Positions 1-11,459 of a stretch of DNA of 64,000 nucleotides are shown here, in pieces. Source of the DNA: Flammula alnicola (lineage: Eukaryota > Basidiomycota > Agaricomycetes > Agaricales > Strophariaceae). Both the position numbers and the translations under genes were made by a program. The stretch's first letter is position 1. Each line of letters begins with the position of its first letter. The stretch is from the NCBI GenBank assembly GCA_015499995.1, contig JADNRV010000230.1, positions 1 to 64,000 on the forward strand, read 5' to 3'. Below the pieces are notes generated by a model that saw nothing but the letters and a program-made list of their open reading frames with translations, ran no database searches and was not told the DNA's origin.

Positions 1-929
1 TGTTGGTCATATTGAACGATTCCAACTGCCGACAGAGGCGCATTTATACGATAAAGGTACATCTAGTGATTTGTGCCATCTTACATAAGGTAGGTTCACG
101 TACCAGTCCCCTATGTAATTCAGTCCTTGCCCAGCACAGCAAACACCTCCTAAGCGGGTACGACCGCGGTCATGCGCTGTTATAGTGCAGTCGTGTTGTA
201 AGTCTGGGACATGATGGAAAGGGCAGTTGTACCACGGTCATCGGTCTTTCTAGGTGGTTCGAGGGTTTCTGACGTGTCGTTTTAGAAACGAGATCCAGGG
301 CGGGACTTATGCCGAGCACAGGTGTTCGTCTGGCTTGTGCGACATGGGGTGAGGTATGAAACATGCCTCATGCTATGAAAAAAGATAATGAGCTAGTTGA
401 GTGCTGTGCAGCAAAAGTTCACATACAAGTCGGCAACGTCTCTCGCTCGACACACAGGCTGCACTGTCATTCGCGTGAGGGCTTTTCTTGACCACCTTTC
501 CACCCTTGATGTTCGCTGTCAGCGTTGCTATCACTTTTGGCGATTGATCATGTTACGCTGCCCAGCCGTCGTAGTTGACCTAACTGTCGTCCTAAGGGTG
601 TCGGCCACGGGGTGACCCACTCGCGTGGTGTTACTCGCGCACCGTCGTCTGAAGCGCATCCGACGGTTTCGGGGCACAGGTGATGCACAGACTCGCGAGA
701 GGGTATAAAGGAGAACTCATTGCATTCATGGTAAATCTGTAATTACTCACCAAACACTCAAAATTGGGGAGAATAAAGACCCTACAATGCCCAGAGATGC
801 TTAGATATGGCTTAGGAGGTGCAAGAAGCAGGAAATACAAGAGAACGGATGAGGCGGACTGGTAGACAATAAGATAAGAAAATGGCACTACTATAGAGGG
901 CGACGAGAGTGAATCCAAACAAGTACAAA
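1..929. other. no gene recognised
   Basis: This opening stretch holds only short open frames without recognisable domains, splice pattern or codon bias. I see no transposase or RNA gene. Confidence 0.5.
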
Positions 930-1108
930 GACAGCTGTAAAACTTTTGCAAAGGACGGGGTAAGATATTGTTTGCCCACGTTTGACTTAGAGGCAACAGA
1001 GTTGAAAGCAAACAACCGCAAAGACAGCTGTAGAACTTTTGCAAAGGACGGGGTAAGATATTGTTTGCCCACGTTTGACTTAGAGGCAACAGAGTTGAAA
1101 GCAAACAA
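930..1108. repeat. 93-bp tandem repeat, about two copies
   Basis: A unit beginning gacagctgtaraac at 930 recurs at 1023 with period 93 and only one or two differences, followed by a short third trace (aaagctgtaaaag) near 1111. The period is a multiple of three, so overlapping frames stay open on both strands. This explains the paired-repeat ORFs there; I do not regard them as genes. Confidence 0.85.
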
Positions 1109-1374
1109 ACAAAGCTGTAAAAGTCTGACTACCTTATATAGTTATTTTCGACGGTGGGGGAACCTTTCTGTTACACAGCAAGGCCATTCTCTACACCATT
1201 CGCCTTGAGGAATGGGTGTTGGACATTTTTTGGGCCATTGATGGATGACTAAGCATCATGCAAGCGTCAGTGACAATGCCCACCCCCACGGACCCATGTG
1301 TGTGGGTGGATACTGATACTGGATACTGAAAATTATGTAAACATACACATGACCTACCTGTCGCGCTTCCTGTC

Positions 1375-1680
1375 TAGGGTTGGGTAAAAAACCTCCAGGG
1401 GGGGTAATTTACCAGTAATTTACCTCGAAATTTTTTTCTGGGAGAGGGATAGGTAATTTACCAGTATTTTACCGGTAATTTACCATCACGTGATTTGATT
1501 TTTCGTAAGGCTTTTCAAAAAAAATTCACCACCTGCGCGGCTCATATATATCACGTGGCCATGCAGTAAAAAACCTCGCAGACCTGCCGCCAAGGGGGGG
1601 TAATTTACCTGGTAATTTACCGGTATTTTACCGGTAAAAAACGTTTTGGTAAAAAACCTAGGGTTTTTTACCCAACCCTA
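1375..1680. mobile_element. hAT-type MITE, copy 1 (306 bp, 8-bp TSD)
   Basis: The element starts TAGGGTTGGGTAAAAAACC and ends with its inverse, a 19-bp perfect terminal inverted repeat. It is flanked by ttcctgtc at 1367-1374 and again at 1681-1688, an 8-bp target-site duplication. TIRs of the (C/T)AGGG type plus an 8-bp TSD are the hallmark of the hAT superfamily. Inside are clustered copies of gtaatttacc/gtattttacc at both ends, resembling hAT subterminal transposase-binding repeats. There is no transposase, so it is non-autonomous. Confidence 0.9.
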
Positions 1681-2817
1681 TTCCTGTCGCGCTTTGGATT
1701 ATGATATTCACGCGCGTTGCGGCGGTCGCGCCCTTGGTCGTGCCAGTGAAAAATGCCTCGAGCGGTATTGATAGTTTTGAGTGAAATAATCTATGATTTG
1801 CCATTAATCCAATTGACACTTGGGTTAGTCTGAAAAATGAGAACTGCTTGAAAATTCTTAGAGCTGCATCAAGCAATGAGTAGGATTCCCGGGTCCTCTC
1901 GAGTCAAACAATCATGCCAAGACACATATTTCAGAATTCACTCAATTCTACTCTACGAGGCTGAGATTGATATGGCTCGTACCTTCCCATTTTCGAATGA
2001 GATAGAGTGCTCTCGTGTCTCATCAATCCAGTCTCATATCGGATAGAAACCTTGCAATTGGTTCAACTTCACATTCATTCAGTAACTCTACTACAGATTT
2101 CATACTAGAATCTAACAATACCACTACAGTGAACATACCTGCTCAGTAACCTGCCCTCCAAATTGCTCCACCAATGCTGAGATTGTACTTGAGCTTGAAT
2201 ATCAAGAAGGGATGGCCTGTAAACAACATATAAGTCTGTGATCTGTGATACAGGGGACAGATCCTGAAGACGTACAAGTTGAATATGGGGTCCAATGAGA
2301 TGAGAGAGAAAGAGGCTCCAGATTGGCTTCAGACTCTAACTTAAAGATCTAAGCGAGTTCGTGTGAGGAAATGAACCCTGGAGGATCAGAGGATCTAAGC
2401 GAGTATCCTTGTACAAAAATGGTGAAACTCGCTGGGAAAAGGGAGGAAAAGGGTCCACAGGGTGAACTGATGGTGAGCATCTAAGCGAGTATCCGTGTAA
2501 GAAAATCCGGAAAATCCGGAAAAGGGTCCTATAATGATGCTAATGAACTGATGATGGACATGGAGTCGATTTGCGACAAGCGGCTGTGAGGCAGTGAACA
2601 GAACGAATAATAGAGAGGCGAAGGTCAATTCTCTCTCCCTTCCCTCTCTTTCCCTTTTCGATTTTTCGATTTATTTATTTATTTATTATTTAATTACCCC
2701 ACAAACACCAGTATCGGGCCGCCCACCCCCACGGACCCATGTGTGTGGGTGGATACTGATACTGGATACTGAAAATTATGTAAACATACACATGACCTAC
2801 CTGTCGCGCTTCCTGTC

Positions 2818-3123
2818 TAGGGTTGGGTAAAAAACCTCCAGGGGGGGTAATTTACCAGTAATTTACCTCGAAATTTTTTTCTGGGAGAGGGATAGGTAAT
2901 TTACCAGTATTTTACCGGTAATTTACCATCACGTGATTTGATTTTTCGTAAGGCTTTTCAAAAAAAATTCACCACCTGCGCGGCTCATATATATCACGTG
3001 GCCATGCAGTAAAAAACCTCGCAGACCTGCCGCCAAGGGGGGGTAATTTACCTGGTAATTTACCGGTATTTTACCGGTAAAAAACGTTTTGGTAAAAAAC
3101 CTAGGGTTTTTTACCCAACCCTA
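2818..3123. mobile_element. hAT-type MITE, copy 2 (306 bp, 8-bp TSD)
   Basis: Same element as at 1375-1680, with the same TIRs and the same ttcctgtc target duplication. It sits in the second copy of the 1,443-bp duplication. Because the TSD is identical, this copy arose by duplication of the locus and not by an independent insertion. Confidence 0.9.
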
Positions 3124-4202
3124 TTCCTGTCGCGCTTTGGATTATGATATTCACGCGCGTTGCGGCGGTCGCGCCCTTGGTCGTGCCAGTGAAAAATGCC
3201 TCGAGCGGTATTGATAGTTTTGAGTGAAATAATCTATGATTTGCCATTAATCCAATTGACACTTGGGTTAGTCTGAAAAATGAGAACTGCTTGAAAATTC
3301 TTAGAGCTGCATCAAGCAATGAGTAGGATTCCCGGGTCCTCTCGAGTCAAACAATCATGCCAAGACACATATTTCAGAATTCACTCAATTCTACTCTACG
3401 AGGCTGAGATTGATATGGCTCGTACCTTCCCATTTTCGAATGAGATAGAGTGCTCTCGTGTCTCATCAATCCAGTCTCATATCGGATAGAAACCTTGCAA
3501 TTGGTTCAACTTCACATTCATTCAGTAACTCTACTACAGATTTCATACTAGAATCTAACAATACCACTACAGTGAACATACCTGCTCAGTAACCTGCCCT
3601 CCAAATTGCTCCACCAATGCTGAGATTGTACTTGAGCTTGAATATCAAGAAGGGATGGCCTGTAAACAACATATAAGTCTGTGATCTGTGATACAGGGGA
3701 CAGATCCTGAAGACGTACAAGTTGAATATGGGGTCCAATGAGATGAGAGAGAAAGAGGCTCCAGATTGGCTTCAGACTCTAACTTAAAGATCTAAGCGAG
3801 TTCGTGTGAGGAAATGAACCCTGGAGGATCAGAGGATCTAAGCGAGTATCCTTGTACAAAAATGGTGAAACTCGCTGGGAAAAGGGAGGAAAAGGGTCCA
3901 CAGGGTGAACTGATGGTGAGCATCTAAGCGAGTATCCGTGTAAGAAAATCCGGAAAATCCGGAAAAGGGTCCTATAATGATGCTAATGAACTGATGATGG
4001 ACATGGAGTCGATTTGCGACAAGCGGCTGTGAGGCAGTGAACAGAACGAATAATAGAGAGGCGAAGGTCAATTCTCTCTCCCTTCCCTCTCTTTCCCTTT
4101 TCGATTTTTCGATTTATTTATTTATTTATTATTTAATTACCCCACAAACACCAGTATCGGGCCCAGTGCACAGCCGCTGACGGTGACAGCCAAGTTTCAG
4201 CT

Positions 4203-7200
4203 TCAGCGTGGTACTTGCCTATTGAATAAGTCTACGGGTTGTTCTGCATCGTTCAGTTGAGCTGGCTTAGTATCCTTGAGAATTTCAACCATCGCGATCA
4301 GTGAGGCCAGGACAATTTCTGCCTTGCTCGCTTCATCAGATTCGTCAAAGACTTCCAAAAAGGTAGTGTATTGCCGATCTGAAGCGCGCATGAACGATCG
4401 ATCTGAGGGAGATTTTCCTCTGCTGTCGCTTTTAGAGCATGCCAATGATACAGTGTGCAGTGTTTCTTGGAAGAATGGCAAAGGAAACTGGTCGAAAGGA
4501 AAGGATACCCAAAAGAAATATGTCAAAAAGCCGCTGTCTACAAACCAAAACCTTACTCTTCAAACCCACCCATGGCTCGAATGCCTTCAGCCAGCCGCCT
4601 ATAGTCACGGAGCAACTCTCCAATTTCCGATAGGCGCAAGTCGTCAGGAGTACACTCCATAAACCGTTGCTTCGGAGGAGCTAAATGCAGTTGTTGTACC
4701 GGAGACGCAGCCCGAGAGGAGGACGGGCTACCCGTAGGTCGTGTTGTCGGATGTTGGTTTGGCAGGAGGAGCGATGTCCTTCGCGATGCAGGTTCCGAGC
4801 CCTAACAGACAAATAAGCTTCCCGCAAATGTGGAGAGATGTGTCATATCGCTCACTTTCAAATTAGCAAGAGCAGAAACAGAAGCCAGACGGTCCGAAAG
4901 GCTCTTCCTGGCACGAGCACCTCTGGACTTCTCTTTGCTGGAATGGAGCATGCTCTCAAAGCTGCGGATACTCCTGGCATCACCAGCGCCAGAAACAGCA
5001 TCTGCACCGTCCTCGTCTTCCCCGTCAGCTTCGCTTTCTTCATCATTCGTCGCCGAACTCTCGTCACCATCATCACTCTCCTCCTGGCTCTCATCTCCTC
5101 CAACCCGAATCTTCAACGATGCCCTCGACCTTACAGATGCAGGTCTCGATACAGTTACGAGCTGCTGACCAGACTCCTCGCCTCTCGTGTTTGAACGCGA
5201 ACGGCCAGTAATTGGCAACGAAGCAGCCAAACTCGCAATCGAAAACCCACTCTCCCGTCTCAACAGCCCGAAACCAGGCCTCATGTTGCTCAAAGCTGGG
5301 GTTCCGGGCGCAGATAAACCCACAACGGAATTTGGATGGGTGGCGCTGTTGGGCATGAAAGAGCGGAGGATTCCAAAAGACGAGTCGACGACACCAGTGA
5401 TCACTTTGTTCGCGGAATCCGCAATAGCGTCGACCTGTTGTCCGACGCGCCCACGAAGGCCACCATGATCGACTGGTTCCAGCGGCGTCTCGGAGGTGAC
5501 TGGGCTCCGTGTTAATGGAATAGGGGTCAAATCGGCCGTGCTAAAGGGGGGGGTAATAATATGTCAAGGTCTGTTGCTCAGAGGTGGAAATTGGAGATAC
5601 GGACCTCATAACTTTGTCGCTGTCTCCTAAGCCCAAACCAGCCATATCTACGTTCTCGAGGAACTCGGCAACAGCTAACAGATTGATAAGGCAATAGCTC
5701 TCTTCTCCTCCCACAGACTGATCTCTAAACCGCTGTGTAAACAGAAGATTTGATACGAGATGCGGAGGGTTCGCTTTGACGACGGAGAAAATAATCAAAG
5801 GTAGGAGGACATCGCCAGAAACAGGTGTAGGGTCTTTTTGGGGCGGTGACAACTCTAGATGAGTAGGCGGAGGTGAGGGAACCTCGGACGATGAAGATGG
5901 TGTAGGATGGTCAAGAGAAAGAGGCGGCGGAGGGGATTTGACTTTCGATGACGATGATGGAACAGATTTATTTTCTGTGGACCCAGGCTCTGCCGACGAC
6001 GAGGCGACCGAAGGTTGCGAGACCTGGTGTGATTCTGGAATGTCCTCGGAAGGTTGAACACCGATAGGCTCAGAATGGTATGCTTGAGTGTTGGTATTGC
6101 CCCAGGAGTTGAATGCAGGTCTGGCAGTTCGAGGGTCGTCCTCAGTATCTTCCACATCTCTAACAATAACATCATTTTCGGATATTAGGCGAATAGGTGG
6201 TAGTCTGGACAATCCATCTAGAAAATTATCAGTCTAGCTTCAACTTTTGCGATGACGCGAGGCAGCATACCGACAACAACTTTGTGCGCAGCTACTAGAA
6301 TTGCTGATTTATCGGCAGGGCTGCGACAATTGTCAAGTTGAGTTAACACTATTGAACGGCAAGAACAATCAGTTTAAGCTAAGAAAGTAATAAGACAGCG
6401 GGGACTTACTATCACCGCAAGCATTAACCACGGCGTTCAACTCTGATTCATTGACAGACTCGCCCACTTCAATCCCAAGATGTCCAAGTCCGAGGTCTAG
6501 CATGTTAAGAGCAGCGATGCGACTGGATAATGCCTCATCGTGAGATGCATCATCCGTAGTGGGCTGCATGAATAACCTGGACCATCGTCAGTCACGAAAT
6601 TTCAGACCTGGAGTAATTCATACCGGTCATAGAACAGCGACGTAATCGTCCTTTCCACTACCTCCATCACCTCGCGCACTCGCGTCTCACTCTCCATCCT
6701 GTCGTGTTCGCGTTTCTCTCTCTCCTTCTCGTCCTCTGCGTCAGATTCTGCGTCCTTATCTTTCCATCTTGGGATGAAGGGCGTTCCTCCTACCCTCATA
6801 TCTTGTTCCAGGGAAAGATAAAAGTCTTGCAGACGTTCTGCAGAATCTTCTGGGCTCTCCTCAATGGAATTGATGACATATCCATTTCCGTTCACGTCTT
6901 TCCCTCCCTTTTCATTACTCAGCTTTTTCAAAGGCGAAGGCGATGGTTTCTTGACAAATGGATACCATTCGGTTGTCATCCCATGCACCCTCTCCGCCAC
7001 CCAACTAGGTATGTTACCTAGAGAGGTGGTGGCAGCCAACGCCGCTTTCAGTTCTCCTTTGAGGGCCTTGTTTATCTCTTTCGCGATTTCCTTCCGGACT
7101 ATTCTTCGATCAAGAGTGAAAGCTGACAACTCGACAGAGGCGCTGCCATCATGAGCAGAGTCGAAACTATGTAGAGATGTGGGAGGCGATGGTGGTACCG

Positions 7201-8243
7201 GGGTCGAAGTCTTGGAAGGACCGCCGCCAAAGAGAGATGCGAAGGGCAAGCTTATGCGAGAAGTTGAGGTCTGGGCTGAAGCAGCTGGGCGGCTGCCCGG
7301 CCGGGGAGGGAGTGGAGGCTTTGTTGACGTTTGCGATCGAGGTGGTAAGGGCAAAGAAGAAGAATGAGATGGAACTTGCAGTCGAGGGTATTGCGCAGGT
7401 GGTATGTCGGGTAAAGGGCTTGGTAGAGGTGGTAGCTGAGCCAAAGCAGTCACTCTAGTGGAAAGATTAAGGAGATCTTGAAATAGTTTGGAAGTAGGAT
7501 TGATCGTTGAGCGAAATGTAAGTGTCTCACTGAAAGATGGTCAGCTTGTGTTCAACAGTGAAATTTAGAGGCAAGACTTACTCCTCAAGAGTGCCACGAA
7601 GACCTGAGAGTGTCACAATTGGAGAACCCTTTCGAGAAGGGCCGTCACACAATACGAGATGGTCTTTCACAAACTCGGCGTTGATCTTTTCATTTGTGAA
7701 TGCTGGCTCTAAGGGAAGCAGTAAGGTTGCCTAAGCTTAATTAAAAACAAGGAACGAATGCCGCGATATATTTGAAGAATGACATACCTTCCCAGATGTG
7801 ATGGCACTCCAAACTTCTACCCATTCTTCATTAATTTCGAGGTCCAACACCAACTTCTCAAGAATTGACCATCCAAGCGTGCCACTATCTAGCCCAATAC
7901 TCTGCGCAGCTGCCTTGAGATGCATGAGTTGAAGTTTGCTTGTTGCATCCCCTTGGTGCTGCTGAGGAGACGGTGGGTGGACTGTCGTGCCCGTCGTCGC
8001 CGCCGTTGGCGTGACGCGTTGCCGAGGGGTATATGGTACATATCGCGGACTCTCAATAGAACCGGGCGTCGCGCCATTTCCAGAAGTAGATCCAGCATGT
8101 CCCTGTTCCGAAGGTGTTGGAGAACTTGGTCCGGGTGACAGGAGTGGGTGCGCTTCATGAGCTGCAGACGCTTGTTGAAGTCGGGCTCCCGAAGTCCGAC
8201 CTATCGAGGTGGCAGGAAACTCATTGCCTCTCTTCACGGCCAT
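4203..8243 (-). CDS. VPS9-domain protein, putative Rab5 guanine nucleotide exchange factor
   Basis: Predicted to activate Rab5-type GTPases on endosomes. Model (minus strand): 8243-7788, 7729/7730-7582, 7529-6624, 6576-6410, 6348-6271, 6217-5605, 5540-4856, then 4801-4557 and 4422-4203, about 1,172 aa. If the last donor (GTAAGG at 4556) is not used, translation stops at 4553 and gives 1,100 aa. The N-terminal ~500 residues are Ser/Pro-rich. The VPS9 domain runs from about residue 480 to 770: its core has SGDVLLPLIIF, ANPPHL and GEESYCLINLL. The conserved Asp and Tyr are present; the Thr of Rabex-5 (T357) appears as Ile. A Ser/Pro-rich insert of about 120 residues splits the domain. The C-terminal part is acidic and low-complexity. 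The gene ends within 40 bp of the tandem duplication. It is divergent from the gene at 8618. Confidence 0.85.
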
Positions 8244-8617
8244 GTTATCGTATGGTTCCTACCGTGTTCAGAGAGGATAGGGTGTCCAGAATGCAGATGT
8301 TATCTTCGAGAACGGTAGCTCAACTTGGGCTATCGCACTAGTTTTTGCGTTTATCCTATTCTTTGCCGAGGACTTCTACGCATTCGCGAACACTGGCTTC
8401 CAGATGACTTCTTCGGCAATGTTTGGGAGGCGGTTAGCTAGGAAGCAACGGCGTTGTGGTGGTTGTGGTCAACGTCCTAAATAAGGCCATCTCGCTGTCA
8501 CGCACATCTTCGACTTGAACTTGATCCACCATTCTGTGATAGACTCCCAACCCGAAACTTGGAATACTTTAGCAAACGTTTCAAGTTTCCAACTGGGCCT
8601 CTAAGTATTGGGTACTC
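8244..8617. promoter_or_regulatory. divergent intergenic region, VPS9 gene / 8618 gene
   Basis: This 374-bp stretch separates the start codons of two divergently transcribed genes, so it must contain both promoters. I see no clear TATA box or repeated operator. Confidence 0.45.
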
Positions 8618-9577
8618 ATGAGCTCTGAACCACAGAATTTGAGGCCCCCGAAAGTCGCTTACGCAGGCCGAAACGGATTTCTGAGAGGATTCACTGAACC
8701 CGAGGAGATAAATGACCAGAACATTCAAAGTGCACTCGAAGGCCACCGCAGGGCTCTATTCGTGATGAACCAGAAGAAACGAGCGGTCCCGGAGTACGTC
8801 CAAAAATTTCGTGCCATTTATGCCCGTGCTCACGATTTCGCGATCAGCTTTGAAACTATGAAAGCTGAAGCTGAAAAACCAGATGATCTAGATAGTGTGA
8901 AAGAACGTCTTAAGACTTTGCAGGAGGAACATTTGGAAGATCTCCGGCGTCTGTATGCGTACCACGCACTTGACTACGAGCAGGAAGTCGAAGACAGATA
9001 CCTATTAAACGACGAAAGTTGGTTCTCAGAAGACAAAATCAATGATACATCAAATGCGAGATTGCAGGCATGTAAACCCTCTAAGCTGAAGTGCCATACT
9101 TATGATTGGTTCCAGGAAATTCTTTCAAGCCCTTTAGCAGACGTCTCCCTAGAAGCTGAATGGCAAAATGATTACGAGCAACTCCGGTACACCTACCTCT
9201 TCCAGCTCATTCCTTTGGAAAAAAGGCACCGCGATCTTGAACTCGCACAAGAGCAAGAGCGCAAGCGTCGCGAAAGGATGTTTCCTGACAGTAAAGAAGA
9301 CTTTGAAAAGAAAGCGAAAGAGGTTCAACTCCGGGCAGCTAGATTTCTCGTCGCATCAGCCCCTGAAAAGGAGAAGATGCTCGCAATATATGATTGGGCA
9401 TGGAGACAGGTTCAACCTCTGCAGGAAATTTTTAAGAAAGATGTAAGCGGGTCTCATTTTCGTGGTGACAACTCATAAGTACTCATTGATATGTAGGAAG
9501 TCTTTGCGGCTGATGTGCGTGGCATGGTGCTTGCCCACACATCAGTCAGTGATCCAAGAAGGGCACCCAGAGCATAG
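8618..9577 (+). CDS. unknown protein, 301 aa, charged and helical
   Basis: I do not recognise this protein. Exon 1 is 8618-9442 and exon 2 is 9497-9577, joined by a 54-nt intron with GTAAGC and TATGTAG sites. The joined product ends ...VFAADVRGMV... and stops at 9577; without splicing it would end after 286 aa with a non-conserved tail. The protein is rich in Glu, Lys and Arg, with long predicted helices at about residues 60-130 and 195-270 (an EQERKRRERMF stretch is typical of coiled coil). There is no signal peptide or membrane segment. It is a single long open frame with good codon structure and is divergent from the VPS9 gene. Confidence 0.7.
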
Positions 9578-10053
9578 CATATGAACTGCTGTGAGTGCAA
9601 ACCTACGTCACTTCGTCATACCAATCAATGGTGAACTTGTTCACAGGTTACACCGTCGCACAATGATATATCAACTACACTGAAACTTGTTCCTGCAGCT
9701 TCGAGAAGTTTTTTTACACTACTTAATCCATTAATGCAAGATTCACCTCATCTTTGGACGTTTCTATGGCCGACTCGAGGTCATTAATATTGTTTTATTG
9801 CTCTAAAATATATGTGATGACAAACGAATTAGTGTCAGCGCTAATCTGTAAATTGATTTGCATCATACACGTGAGGAACACTTCCGTGGGTCCATCGACG
9901 CCTGAAAAGGGAAAGAGCTTGATAATTGGCATCCATCACGAAAAGCAACCTGACTGATTCCTTACGAACGGATATTTAACATGGTGCCCATGATGGAATC
10001 TCGGTCATGTTTGCCAAATTCCACCTTTTTGTTCACATCGCCCTTATTCCGCT
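9578..10053. other. intergenic, nothing recognised
   Basis: AT-rich spacer between the 8618 gene and the pirin promoter. Only a 67-codon frame with no recognisable motif is present. Confidence 0.5.
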
Positions 10054-10064
10054 CTATATAAGCT
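10054..10064 (+). promoter_or_regulatory. TATA box of the pirin gene
   Basis: The sequence ctctatataag lies about 150 bp upstream of the ATG at 10211. An upstream in-frame ATG at 10007 precedes this box and so would lie outside the transcript. That is the reason for choosing 10211 as the start. Confidence 0.55.
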
Positions 10065-10210
10065 TGGCGATCCACCTCAATATCCTTCCCCAATCTGTCT
10101 CAGACAACCTGTCTTCTCTTCTCCGACTTGCCAAAGCGAACATTCGTGCACAGCATCTCAAAGCCGCTATCAACAGAAACTTGTACTCCGACACGACTGC
10201 CAATTTAACC

Positions 10211-11116
10211 ATGTCTTCGATGAAATTTATCCCCCGCAAAAGCGAAGAGCGCGGCCATGCTGATCATGAATGGCTCAAGACATTCCACACCTTCTCGTTT
10301 GCGATGTATGTTCTCGTCCCTTTCCAGAGATTCAATATTGAATCCCTTTTTATTCACAGGTACCAAGACAGCAAACACGAGCTCTTTGGATCGTTGCGTG
10401 TCATCAACGAGGACCGTGTAGCCCCTAGAACAGGTTTCGGCACACACTCTCATCGCGAGTTTGAAATCTTCTCGTACGTCGTCGCCGGAGAGTTGGAACA
10501 GTAAGTCATAAGGTCTATCCCATTTCACCTCACGATATTTACGCCTGGATAACGCAGCAAAGATTCCATGGGCAACACCGAAATCCTGAAACGTGGTGAC
10601 CTCCAGCTCACCTCTGCCGGCACCGGTATCTCGCACTCCGAAAAAGCGCACGGATCCAAGCAAGTCCACTTCCTGCAGATCTGGTCTCTCCCATCGACGT
10701 CCCGCCTCCCACCCAAATACTTCACGCGCCACTTCACGAACGAGGAGAAGACGGACAAGTGGGCCAGGGTCGTCGCACCCATTGGGGCTGACGGTGTCGT
10801 CGCTGCGCGAGATGGGCAAGGTCCTGCGCCCGTTCAGAGCCCCTTGACCCTTTACGCAACACTCTTGGGCCAGGGCAAGTCGTTGAATAGACCTCTGGAG
10901 GGAAAGAAGGGATATATCCACGTTGTGCAGACCAGTGGGTACAATGACGCCCAGGCCAAAGGCGCGAGTGTCAAGATTAGCTCGTTGGGCGGCGAAGAGC
11001 TGACTTTGCGCGAGGGCGATGGAGCCTACATCTTTGTTGGAAAAAGTGGCAATTCGTTGATTGTCGAGAACGACGGAGACCGTACCGCTGAAATTCTTGT
11101 CTTCGACCTGGACTAA
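10211..11116 (+). CDS. pirin family protein (bicupin iron protein)
   Basis: Exons 10211-10305, 10360-10500 and 10558-11116 give 264 aa, close to the usual ~230-290 aa of pirins. Pirins are non-haem iron bicupins; members act as transcriptional cofactors or show quercetin 2,3-dioxygenase activity. The N-terminal cupin has the four expected metal ligands: His61 and His63 in GTHSHREFE, and His105 and Glu107 in ISHSEKAH. The pirin signature GISHSE and the C-terminal cupin ([20 protein letters not shown]) are also intact. The start at ATG 10211 (aaccATGtc) follows a TATA box. The gene converges on the Dicer gene with a 343-bp spacer. Cytosolic or nuclear; no signal peptide from this start. The actual substrate cannot be told from sequence. 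Confidence 0.93.
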
Positions 11117-11459
11117 ACGTATCTTCATATCTTACTTACTTTCCTGTACTTAATGTATCGATAGTTTTACTTCTTGATTTATTTTCCAATTGATATTGCA
11201 ATATATATGGAAGTTGGTCTTTTCGAGGGGAAACCCGGTCACGTATCTACGAGTTGCGGGGTTCGAGACTAGAAACGCTTTGAGCTCTGATAGATGTCTT
11301 TGTGAACGTTCAACCTTGTTTGTTTCTTCTCTTGCTTCCGGTCTGATAAATTTAAGGCGCCACTTGGTAATCCCCTCTGTAAATCGAACTAATACATCCT
11401 TTACATCATCTTGAAAGTCGACTCCTTTACATGTTATGGTAGACATACAGGGAACTGCA
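11117..11459. other. convergent spacer between pirin and Dicer
   Basis: This 343-bp region lies between two stop codons and should hold both 3' UTRs and polyadenylation sites. No ORF or repeat of note is present. Confidence 0.5.

Larger units (their letters stand above)
1278..4163. repeat. perfect tandem duplication of a 1,443-bp unit
   Basis: Bases 1278-2720 and 2721-4163 are identical at every place I compared, with a constant offset of 1,443. The junction reads cgggcc|gcccac. Each copy contains one MITE (1375-1680 and 2818-3123) and some 1.0 kb of non-coding sequence ending in an AT-rich tract and a ccagtatcgggcc end. The left end carries gatactgatactgg, roughly an inverted match to the right end, so the unit could itself be a non-autonomous element, but I see no clean TIR or target duplication for it. 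Lack of divergence means a very recent duplication or an assembly artefact. Confidence 0.9.

Noticed and set aside
1658..1876. 72-codon frame present identically at 3101-3319
   Set aside because: Runs across the MITE end into flank; identity is due to the tandem duplication.
10007..10210. upstream in-frame ATG giving pirin a hydrophobic N-terminal extension
   Set aside because: It lies before the TATA box at 10054, and family members start near the ATG at 10211.
10205..11128. 307-codon minus-strand frame
   Set aside because: Antisense shadow of the pirin gene, whose exons and catalytic ligands are clear.
11255..11285. possible tRNA B box (ggttcgagac)
   Set aside because: No matching A box or cloverleaf around it. 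No tRNA, rRNA or CRISPR array was found anywhere in the window.
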